A DNA stretch of 12,443 bases from an uncultured Rubrobacteraceae bacterium (GTDB lineage Bacteria; Actinomycetota; Rubrobacteria; Rubrobacterales; Rubrobacteraceae): NCBI GenBank assembly GCA_902805985.1, contig CADCUW010000463.1, forward strand, positions 1 to 12,443, given 5' to 3'. Numbering within the stretch: the first letter of the stretch is position 1; every line of letters starts with the position of its first letter. Position numbers and translations under genes: made by a program. This document shows, piece after piece, positions 6,950 through 12,324 of the stretch. Under the pieces are notes generated by a model. The model was given only the letters and a program-made list of their open reading frames with translations, was not told the origin of the DNA and made no database searches.

Positions 6950-7996
6950 CTAGAAGAACCGCTTGAGCAGCCCGATGGCGCCCTGCTTCCACGGCACCCG
7001 GTGCGAGACGCCCGAGGCGTTCTCGAAGGCCTTGAGGTTGTCCAGGTACCAGCGGAAGTTCCTGAGGAGCGCCTCCTTGTTGGAGAACTTGGGGGCGTAG
7101 CCTAGTTGTGTCTGCGCCTTCTCTATGGAGACGAAGGAGTCCTTGGAGGCCGTTTCGTAGACCCACTTGTAGAGGGGGGAGACGCCGAGGCGGTCGAGGA
7201 CGCGCAGGCCGAGTATGGCCGGGGCCGCGGGGAAGCCCCGGATCTTCTTGCCGTGCCCAGCCTCGTCGAGGACGGCCTGGTAGTCCTCCTTCATCGTGGT
7301 GAACTGCGCGGCTCCTATGTTGAAGGTGTCGTCGACCTGCTCCTCGGGCAGCGTGAGGCAGAGCGCGATGGCGTCGCAGAGGTCCTCGACGTCGAGCAGC
7401 TGGTAGCGGTTGTTGCCCGAGCCGATCATGGGGAAGTCGTGACCCGTGTGCGCCCAGTCGTAGAACAGCGCGAAGACCCCCAGGCGCTCGGGACCCACGA
7501 AGGACTTGGGACGGATGATCGGGACCGTAAGGCCCTTCGCGCGGTACTCCAGGCAGACCATCTCGGCCTGGATCTTGGCCTGCCCGTACGGTCCGACACC
7601 CTCAAGCTTGTCGGTCTCGTAGAGCGGGTGATGGTCCGGTATCCCGTAGACGGCGGTCGATGAGACGTGCACGACTCGCTGCACACCGTGGCGTAGAGAG
7701 GCGTCGAGCACGTTGCGCGTGCCCTCGACGTCCGTGGTGTAGATGTCGTCCGCCGAGTAGAGGGGCAGCGCCGCCGCCGTGTGGACCACGAAGTCCGCGC
7801 CCGCGACGGCGCGGTCCACAAAGGATTTGTCGCGGATGTCGCCGGTAAGCTCCTCTACCTGGCCGCGTTCGGGGTAGTCGAAGGGTTCGAGGTCCAGGGA
7901 AGCTACCTCGTAGCCGCGGGAGAGCAGGTGCCTGGCGAGGTTGATGCCGAGAAACCCCGCGCCGCCGGTGATGAGCACTTTTCCACGTCGATCCAT
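6950..7996 (-). CDS. NAD-dependent epimerase/dehydratase (extended SDR family)
   Basis: A 348-residue extended short-chain dehydrogenase of the nucleotide-sugar epimerase/dehydratase or 3-beta-hydroxysteroid dehydrogenase-like group. The Rossmann motif GGAGFLG spans residues 11-17, the catalytic Ser lies in VVHVSSTAVYG (about 113) and the YxxxK pair is Y137/K141 in GPYGQAKIQAE. IIRPKSFVGPE and LLDVEDLCDAIALCL are typical of the substrate side. The substrate cannot be read from sequence. ATG 7996 is chosen because the Rossmann fold begins at once; AAGGAG lies 11 bases upstream. The longer open frame to 8185 lacks family features. The C-terminal 50 residues (RNFRWYLDNLKAF, VPWKQGAIGLLKRFF) resemble sugar-nucleotide or lipid-modifying members. 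It is a lone minus-strand gene, divergent from the dsbA-like operon and convergent with the Asn-rich protein gene. Confidence 0.9.
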   Translation of the reverse strand: MDRRGKVLITGGAGFLGINLARHLLSRGYEVASLDLEPFDYPERGQVEELTGDIRDKSFVDRAVAGADFVVHTAAALPLYSADDIYTTDVEGTRNVLDASLRHGVQRVVHVSSTAVYGIPDHHPLYETDKLEGVGPYGQAKIQAEMVCLEYRAKGLTVPIIRPKSFVGPERLGVFALFYDWAHTGHDFPMIGSGNNRYQLLDVEDLCDAIALCLTLPEEQVDDTFNIGAAQFTTMKEDYQAVLDEAGHGKKIRGFPAAPAILGLRVLDRLGVSPLYKWVYETASKDSFVSIEKAQTQLGYAPKFSNKEALLRNFRWYLDNLKAFENASGVSHRVPWKQGAIGLLKRFF

Positions 7997-8031
7997 GAGT
8001 CTGGTCGCTCCTTGTGTAGAGAGGCGGTTCG

Positions 8032-8067
8032 GCGGCCCGTTCCGGGCCGCGCAAACGGCGCATTTTA
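8032..8067 (-). promoter_or_regulatory. Leader hairpin and possible -10 of the epimerase gene
   Basis: GCGGCCC (8032-8038) and GGGCCGC (8044-8050) form a perfect 7-bp stem with a 5-base loop in the 5' leader of the minus-strand epimerase. Upstream on that strand TGCTAAAAT (8062-8070) matches an extended -10 (TGnTAAAAT at 8062-8067); no good -35 is seen, as is common with extended -10 promoters. Reading the other way, TATAAC (8092-8097) could be a -10 for the divergent dsbA-like operon, also without a clear -35. Confidence 0.35.
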
Positions 8068-8123
8068 GCACGCAGGTTCCGGCGCATGGTTTATAACTGT
8101 CGGGGTAGATACGAATCCAGCAC

Positions 8124-8130
8124 AGGAGGT
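8124..8130 (+). promoter_or_regulatory. Shine-Dalgarno site that points to a CTG start
   Basis: AGGAGGT is the only strong SD upstream of the DsbA-like gene. Six bases downstream lies CTG (8137-8139) in the correct frame; no ATG, GTG or TTG in this frame fits. The in-frame ATG at 8086 has no SD and would add 17 residues unlike any signal peptide. Confidence 0.55.
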
Positions 8131-8136
8131 GCCTCT

Positions 8137-8883
8137 CTGACCGGCGCAGGCGCAGCACCCGACCACGACGCGAGGGACGGGACACAGGATCTGAGGCCCC
8201 GGGTCGTATTCACGCTCGTCCTGGCGCTCGTGGCGGCGCTCGTCCTCGCCAGCTGCGGCGCCGGAGACGCCGTGTCGTCCTCCGGTGGGGGCAACGGCGG
8301 GACGGATGCCGGCTCCTCCGGGTCAGGGGACGCCGGCGGGGAGACCGCCGCGCTCGGCACCCCTTCGCTCGGCAGGGAGGACGCGCCGGTGGTGCTGACC
8401 GAGTACTCGGACTATCAGTGACCGTTCTGCGGCAAATTCGCCCGTGAGGTGAAACCGAAGCTCTACGAGAAGTACGTGAAGAGCGGGACGCTGAGGATGG
8501 AGTGGAAGGACTTCCCCTACCAGGGCCGGGAGTCCGTGGATGCGGCGCTGGCCGCCAGGGCCGCCCAGGCGCAGGGGGCGTTCTGGGAGTACCACGACCT
8601 CGTCTACGAGAACCAGTCATCCGGCAACAGCGGCGGCTACAACGAGGAGAGCCTCGCCGCACTCGCCGAGGAGGCCGGCCTCGACGTGGACAGGTTCAGG
8701 GAGGACCTGGAGAGCGCCCGCTACGAGGGCGTGGTTCAGGCGGATTTCGAGGAGGGGCAGGGGCTCGGCATAAGCGGCACGCCGACGTTCTTTATCAACG
8801 GAGAGGTGCTCGTCGGCCTGCAGCCGCTGGAGACCTTCGAGCGGGCCATAGAGGAGGCCGAACGGGAGGCCGGGGGTGGTTGA
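8137..8883 (+). CDS. DsbA-family lipoprotein with in-frame TGA at the active-site Cys (putative selenoprotein)
   Basis: A 248-residue thiol:disulfide oxidoreductase of the DsbA/Thioredoxin_4 type if TGA 8419-8421 (residue 95) is read through. Residues 23-38 are a hydrophobic membrane segment ending in the lipobox LASC with lipid-modified C40, then a Ser/Gly linker to about 77. The thioredoxin domain follows: DAPVVLTEYSDYQ, then the TGA, then PFCGKF with C98; later the cis-Pro loop GISGTPTFFING with P216. Family members have DYQCPFC here, so TGA stands exactly at the N-terminal redox Cys (UxxC). Codons on both sides are in one frame and GC-rich at third positions, and the natural stop (8881-8883) overlaps ccdA. 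TGA is a normal stop in this genome (zwf, opcA, this gene), so wholesale recoding is excluded. Readings: selenocysteine (inferred, needs Sec machinery elsewhere), recent nonsense mutation, or base error of TGC/TGT. The CTG start is inferred from the SD. Confidence 0.7.
8419..8462 (+). promoter_or_regulatory. Candidate selenocysteine codon and bSECIS-like hairpin
   Basis: TGA 8419-8421 is followed by a possible extended hairpin. GGC (8431-8433) pairs with GCT (8460-8462, one G-U); an AAA bulge; TTCG (8437-8440) pairs with CGAA (8456-8459); an AAAC bulge on the 3' side; CCC (8441-8443) pairs with GG(T)G (8448-8451) with bulged T8450; the apical loop is GTGA (8444-8447). The loop starts with G, 22 bases after the TGA. 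Bacterial SECIS models, as I recall them, want a small apical loop with a G among its first bases, roughly 16-37 bases downstream. The stem is irregular, and a competing fold (8428-8433 with 8440-8446) exists, so support is modest. Confidence 0.35.
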
Positions 8884-9739
8884 GGTCTCCTTTCTGGCCT
8901 CTTTTATGGGCGGGCTGCTCTCGTTGCTCTCCCCGTGCAGCGCGCTGCTGTTGCCGGCGTTCTTCGCCTACGCCTTCCAGTCGCGCTTCGAGCTCGCGTG
9001 GAGGACCGCCGTCTTCTACCTCGGGCTCACGGCGACGCTCGTGCCTTTAGGGATGGGGCTCGCGGCCGTCAGCCGGCTCGTCTACGGGTACCGGGGGACC
9101 TTGATCCTGGTCTCAGGGCTCCTCATCATCGCCCTCGGCATCCTCCAGATCTCGGGCCGCGGCTTCTCCCTGGTCCCCGCCCGCTTCGGCGGCGCCCGGG
9201 GCGACTCCCTGGGCTCGACCTTCGTCCTCGGCGCGGTCTACGGCTTCGCCGGCTTCTGCTCCGGTCCGATCCTTGGCGCCGTCCTTACCGTCGCCGCCTC
9301 CTCTGGCTCGCCCCTCTACGGCGCTGGCCTGCTCGCGATCTACGCTGCCGGCATGGCCGCCCCGCTCTTCGCGATGGCCCTTCTCTGGGACCGCCTCGAC
9401 CTCGGACGCCGCCGCTGGCTGAGGGGACGGGAGATCACACTTCCCGGCGGCGTCTCGGTCCACTCCACGAACCTGGTCTCGGGCGTCATGTTCATCTTGC
9501 TCGGTACGGTCTTCATAGTCTTCCAGGGGACCTCGGCCCTCGAAGGCTTCTACGCCGCAAACGGCGCCACCGACCTCGCCTTCGCCGCCGAACGCTGGGT
9601 GAACGGCCTCGCCGAGAGCGCGCCCATCGCGCTGCTGCTAGCCGTCTTGGCCTTCCTATTCGTGGTCATCGCTCTCTACAAGCTCGCCCGCCGCCTGCCC
9701 CGCCAGGGCAAGAAGCGCCCGGCTGACCACGAGGGCTAG
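8876..9739 (+). CDS. ccdA: CcdA/DsbD-type transmembrane thiol-disulfide electron carrier
   Basis: A 287-residue polytopic membrane protein of the CcdA/DsbD-beta family, which carries reducing equivalents from cytosolic thioredoxin to extracytoplasmic thioredoxin-fold proteins. The paired cysteines are present: C21 in LLSLLSPCSALLLPAFF and C128 in GFAGFCSGPILGAVL, in the first and fourth hydrophobic stretches. I count about six membrane segments plus a C-terminal hydrophobic helix (IALLLAVLAFLFVVIALYKL) and a basic cytosolic tail. The GTG start lies inside the last codons of the DsbA-like gene (8-base overlap), so the two are probably translationally coupled and the DsbA-like protein is its likely partner. 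Family length is usually 220-250, so the inserted loop (residues 175-200) and extra C-terminal segment are slightly unusual. A role in cytochrome c maturation cannot be excluded, but no ccs/res genes are near. Confidence 0.9.
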   Translation: MVEVSFLASFMGGLLSLLSPCSALLLPAFFAYAFQSRFELAWRTAVFYLGLTATLVPLGMGLAAVSRLVYGYRGTLILVSGLLIIALGILQISGRGFSLVPARFGGARGDSLGSTFVLGAVYGFAGFCSGPILGAVLTVAASSGSPLYGAGLLAIYAAGMAAPLFAMALLWDRLDLGRRRWLRGREITLPGGVSVHSTNLVSGVMFILLGTVFIVFQGTSALEGFYAANGATDLAFAAERWVNGLAESAPIALLLAVLAFLFVVIALYKLARRLPRQGKKRPADHEG

Positions 9740-9742
9740 GCT

Positions 9743-10492
9743 CTGGACCTTCTGACGCCCGCCCGATTCGAGGACGCCGTGACGGCCTACGGCTACGTCA
9801 GAACGATCTTCGACCAGGTCGCGGCGGCCCGGCGGCCGGCGACCGTCTCGATCACGCCGTCCACCCGACACGTCGGCGTCACCCGGCGGGACACCTTCCG
9901 CCCCGGCTTCGCCGACGCCGTCCGGGCCGCCAACGGCGAGGGCTACCCCGTCCTCGTCCGGTCCTCGGGTGGGGGCGCAACCGCCGCCGACACGGGAACC
10001 TTCGGCTTCTCCATCATCCGGCCGGCGAGGGAGGAGATCGGGCGCGGCATCCCCGAACGCTACGACGAGGCGGCGGCGCTGGTGCTCGGCGCGTTCTCCC
10101 GCCTGGGGGTCGCGGCCGAGGTGGGGGAGGTCAGGGACGAGTTCTGCCCCGGAGACCACAGCGTTCGCGTCGGCGGGTGGGAGAACGGCATGAAGCTCTG
10201 CGGCATCGCCCAGAGGGTGACGCGCCGGGCGACGAGCGTCGGCGGCATCGTGCTCGTCGAAGGGGAGGAAGACCTCGCCCGCGTGCTGGAGAGGGTCTAC
10301 GGCGCCCTCGAGTTGCCCTTCCGTCCCGGCAGCGTCGGCAGCGCCCGCCGCGCCGGATGCGACGCCCCCGTCGAGGCGTTCCTCGAAGCCTTCGCCGCCG
10401 AAGCGGAGGCTCGCTACGGCGCCACGCGCGTCCCGCTCGACGAGGGGACGACCGCGGTGGCCCGGGAGAGCGGGACCGCGCACCTCGTCTGA
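9743..10492 (+). CDS. Lipoate/biotin protein ligase family protein (LplA-like)
   Basis: A BPL/LplA/LipB-fold protein, 249 residues from CTG 9743 or 237 from GTG 9779. The ligand loop RSSGGGATAADTGTFGFSII starts at R73 (CTG numbering) and replaces the RRxSGGGAVYHDxGNLNYS of classic LplA; K151 in GMKLCGIAQRV matches the conserved lysine of KIxGxAQ. These enzymes attach lipoate or octanoate to lipoyl domains, or transfer it between them; which reaction is done here is unknown. CTG 9743 is preferred because GAGGG (9731-9735) lies 7 bases ahead and LDLLTPARFEDAV supplies the N-terminal strand usual before the first helix; GTG 9779 has GAGGA only 4 bases away. It begins 3 bases after the ccdA TAG and in the same frame, so it is the third gene of the redox operon. 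No lipoyl-domain protein is visible nearby. Confidence 0.82.
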   Translation: MDLLTPARFEDAVTAYGYVRTIFDQVAAARRPATVSITPSTRHVGVTRRDTFRPGFADAVRAANGEGYPVLVRSSGGGATAADTGTFGFSIIRPAREEIGRGIPERYDEAAALVLGAFSRLGVAAEVGEVRDEFCPGDHSVRVGGWENGMKLCGIAQRVTRRATSVGGIVLVEGEEDLARVLERVYGALELPFRPGSVGSARRAGCDAPVEAFLEAFAAEAEARYGATRVPLDEGTTAVARESGTAHLV

Positions 10493-10626
10493 GGCGCGGG
10501 GTGTGCCATCTCGCGATCCGTCCTCCGTCTCCTTGTAAACCCTCGACGATGTGGCGGGCGGGGTTGCGGATCAGGCCGCGGACCTGTTCTGCTGGGGCTC
10601 GTGAGGAGGTGCGCTTGACAAAGAGC

Positions 10627-10655
10627 CGATCCCTGGGGGTCTTCTTCCCCGATCG
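10627..10655. repeat. Hairpin between the convergent ligase and unknown gene
   Basis: CGATC (10627-10631) pairs with GATCG (10651-10655) and, inside, GGGG (10636-10639) with CCCC (10647-10650), loop TCTTCTT on the + strand, with an unpaired CCTG on one side. Reading on the minus strand it is followed by GGCTCTTTG, a weak T-rich tail. It may end transcripts from either side, but it is not a textbook terminator. The rest of 10493-10713 shows nothing I recognise. Confidence 0.3.
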
Positions 10656-10713
10656 CGTGTAAGCCCTCGCGCCGGGGGTTCTCGGAAGCCCGCTCGGCCA
10701 CGGCCCTATCGTC

Positions 10714-11145
10714 CTAGCGCGGCCATTTCGGACCGATGCCGGACCGCGTGGCGGGATGCTTCCACGGGCGACCGCCTCTTAGCAGGCGTGCGAGGAAGCG
10801 CTCCCGGCCCACCCCCACCAGGGCCGTCTTCCCGTCCTCGATTATCTCGGGCAGCGGGTCCAGGGCCACGCCCCTCGCGCCCCTGCACGGCCCGCAGAGC
10901 ACCGAGGCGAGCTCCCCGCACCGCGTCTCCCCGACCCGCCACCCGTCCCCGGCCGTCTCCGGCCCCAGGGACCACAGGAAGAGCAGGGCCTCCTCCTCGT
11001 GGCCGAAGACCGCCAGCAGCGACCCCTCCTCGCCGCCCCGGGGGACGGTCATCGCCTCGATGCGCCCGCCGCGGACCCGCGAGACGATCCACCACACCGC
11101 TCGCGACGGCCTCGCCGTCGCTTTCCTGTTCGTTTCGGTCAGCAA
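10714..11145 (-). CDS. Hypothetical protein, unknown function
   Basis: A 143-residue protein I cannot assign. The middle reads like a folded soluble domain: VWWIVSRVRGGRIEAMTV (residues 17-34), LLAVFGHEEEALLFLWSLG (43-61), then TRCGELASVLCGPCRG (75-89) and PLPEIIEDGKTALVGVGRERFL (98-118), ending in a basic tail. It contains C76, C84 and C87; CGPC is the thioredoxin active-site sequence, but the surroundings lack a thioredoxin fold pattern, so this is probably coincidence or a metal site. No membrane segment or signal is seen. The start is TTG at 11145, with AAGGA about 7 bases upstream; GTG at 11097 is an alternative since the conserved-looking core begins there. It is convergent with the LplA-like gene. 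Amino-acid usage is far less Arg/Pro-biased than in the opposite frames, which supports it being real. Confidence 0.62.
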   Translation of the reverse strand: MLTETNRKATARPSRAVWWIVSRVRGGRIEAMTVPRGGEEGSLLAVFGHEEEALLFLWSLGPETAGDGWRVGETRCGELASVLCGPCRGARGVALDPLPEIIEDGKTALVGVGRERFLARLLRGGRPWKHPATRSGIGPKWPR

Positions 11146-11571
11146 CCCCCATCCTTCCCCTAGCCCGCGTGTGCCGGGTCAGGCTAGCCTCGGTCCGCAG
11201 CCGGGACGGTGACAACGCGCACAGATGGGCGGCGCTCCGCCAAAGATGGCCTGAAGGGTGCAGGAGCGCTGCATAGAAAGGGTGATGCGCGGCGTGGTGG
11301 GCCCATGCGAAGATGGTCTTAAGAGGCGGAGACCGCCACCGCAAGGGTTCCTGTCCCGCGGCCTGGTCCCCGTCCCCATCACATCGTCGGGCCCGCGTAC
11401 CGGGCGGTCCGTTGGGAATCGTGGCCGCCCCGATCACAGCCGCGGGCCCTTCTTCGGCGCCAGGGCGGGATAAGGATGCGGCCGGGATTACACCTTTCGG
11501 GCGATGCGCCGCGTGCGTTCGTGGGCGATCATCGGTCTTACCGTCCCGGACAAATAGAGGGAGGGACGCGA
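11146..11571. other. Gap without a recognisable gene
   Basis: Both strands have short open frames, all with the Arg/Pro/Gly bias of chance reading in high-GC DNA and without SD sites. I see no tRNA, IS ends or repeats. The 5' part presumably holds the promoter of the minus-strand hypothetical gene and the 3' part that of the small + strand ORF at 11572, but no convincing -35/-10 was found. A decayed gene is possible. Confidence 0.5.
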
Positions 11572-11898
11572 TTGGGTTTCTTCGATGGACCTGCAGGCGC
11601 AGAACTGGCGTCTCGCGCCAGGCCCGCCTTGCTGCGCCTGCTACGCAGCCGCGGCCCCGACCGCGCCGAGCCCGCGGCGCTCCTGGAACTGGCTGACGCC
11701 TACCTGCGTCTAGATCCCCGGAACTACGAGGTGAGAGAGGCCCGACGGAGCGTGGCGGCGTCCGCCGCCACGCCCGACTCCTCGGCCCGGCCTGCGATAA
11801 TGGCGCGTCGCCCACGCCCTGGCACGCCTCGGGCCGAAAAGAGCCCCGATGCCCGCGCCGCGGGTCCTCATCTCCATAGAGCCTCTCATGTACGCTGA
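11572..11898 (+). CDS. Small hypothetical protein
   Basis: The 108-residue product reads MGFFDGPAGAELASRARPA, then LLRLLRSRGPDRAEPAALLELADAYLRLDPRNYEVREARR, an alpha-helical stretch with a TPR-like feel (ALLELADAYLRLDPRNYEV) but only one unit. The TTG start is well placed: GGAGGG (11560-11565) with a 6-base spacer. After about residue 65 composition drifts to Arg/Pro/Ala as in non-coding frames, and the last 50 bases overlap the next gene's start, so the true 3' end may have been altered by a frameshift. No family is recognised. It is probably co-transcribed with the frameshifted gene downstream. Confidence 0.5.
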   Translation: MGFFDGPAGAELASRARPALLRLLRSRGPDRAEPAALLELADAYLRLDPRNYEVREARRSVAASAATPDSSARPAIMARRPRPGTPRAEKSPDARAAGPHLHRASHVR

Positions 11899-12206
11899 GG
11901 CGCTCGCCGCCTCCATCCTCGGGCTTCGCCCGCGCACCCGGGTGACGCTCGTGGGCCCTTCGGAGGACCTCGCGGCCGGCGTCAGGACACGTCCGCCCGT
12001 ACCTCGTCGTCGCCAACCGGGTGGCGCCGGGGGTGAGGGAGATCGCAGCCTCCCGGGCCGAGGTCGCGGTGCCGAGTTGGGGCGAGGGGCCCAAGGGTCT
12101 TGCCGCGGAGATCCGCGCCGACGGGACCGACATAAAGAGGGTGGAAGATCTCGGCACGGAAGACGTGTTGGCGGCGCTCGACCGTCCCCACGGTGCCGGC
12201 TCTTGA
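11849..12206 (+). pseudogene. Frameshifted gene, degenerate receiver-like protein
   Basis: Frame one gives MPAPRVLISIEPLMYAEALA followed by SILGLRPRTRVTLVGPSEDLAAGVR, then turns to Arg/Pro nonsense; frame two resumes sense with HVRPYLVVANRVAPGVREI and runs through GLAAEIRADGTDIKRVEDL to a TGA at 12204-12206. Removing one base near 11987 joins them into one smooth 118-residue protein. Its layout matches a response-regulator receiver (RVLIADDHxLxREAL...RPDVVLLDxxMP), but the acidic pair is replaced by SIEP and the phospho-acceptor Asp position by Asn (VVANRV), so it would be a pseudo-receiver. That relation is inferred from pattern alone. The lesion could be a real frameshift, a sequencing error or, less likely, programmed. 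The SD is weak (AAGAG). A true response regulator gene follows. Confidence 0.6.
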
Positions 12207-12233
12207 GCGTTGCGGACGCTTGGGAGGCGCGGG

Positions 12234-12249
12234 TGTGATTAAATGTGAT
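12234..12249 (+). promoter_or_regulatory. Direct repeat upstream of the response regulator gene
   Basis: TGTGAT occurs at 12234-12239 and 12244-12249, one helical turn (10 bp) apart, within an AT-rich island (TTAAATGTGATCA) in otherwise GC-rich DNA about 76 bases before the regulator start. Spacing on one DNA face suits a tandem-binding regulator, possibly autoregulation. No consensus is matched. Confidence 0.3.
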
Positions 12250-12302
12250 CAACAGCTATCCTTGAGCGACCTCCGCGTGCGCCTTCCGGCTCGGACCTTG
12301 TT

Positions 12303-12324
12303 CGAGGGGGAGGAGTCCCCCTCG
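12303..12324 (+). promoter_or_regulatory. Perfect hairpin presenting the SD of the response regulator gene in its loop
   Basis: CGAGGGGG (12303-12310) and CCCCCTCG (12317-12324) are exact reverse complements, and the 6-base loop AGGAGT holds the SD AGGAG. The 3' arm ends on the base before the ATG at 12325. Folding would place the SD in a constrained loop and bury the start-proximal bases, which suggests translational control. It can be disputed only if transcription starts inside the stem. Confidence 0.6.

Noticed and set aside
8086..8421. Stand-alone 111-residue protein from ATG 8086 ending at the TGA
   Set aside because: It would be a lipoprotein signal and linker ending in the middle of a thioredoxin-fold active site, with no SD at ATG 8086; the downstream frame clearly continues the same domain.
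8419..8421. Genome-wide TGA reassignment (for example to Trp or Gly)
   Set aside because: TGA ends zwf, opcA, the ligase gene and the DsbA-like gene itself, and Trp is encoded by TGG throughout.
8449..8883. Independent gene starting at GTG 8449
   Set aside because: In the same frame as the upstream half, no usable SD, and it would lack the first strand and redox motif of the fold.
10615..10662. 15-codon ORF (TTG start, GGAGGT four bases ahead) with TTGACA that also resembles a -35 box
   Set aside because: Too short to support, no -10 at the right distance, and no downstream + strand gene for a leader peptide to control.
10790..10910. CGPC motif in the unknown minus-strand protein as a thioredoxin active site
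   Set aside because: No WCGPC context, no strand-helix pattern or cis-Pro loop, so a thioredoxin relation is unsupported.
10706..12157. 483-codon minus-strand open frame
   Set aside because: Runs across an unknown gene, a gap and two + strand reading frames with Arg/Pro/Gly-rich composition; it lacks any domain and is best explained by low stop frequency in GC-rich DNA.
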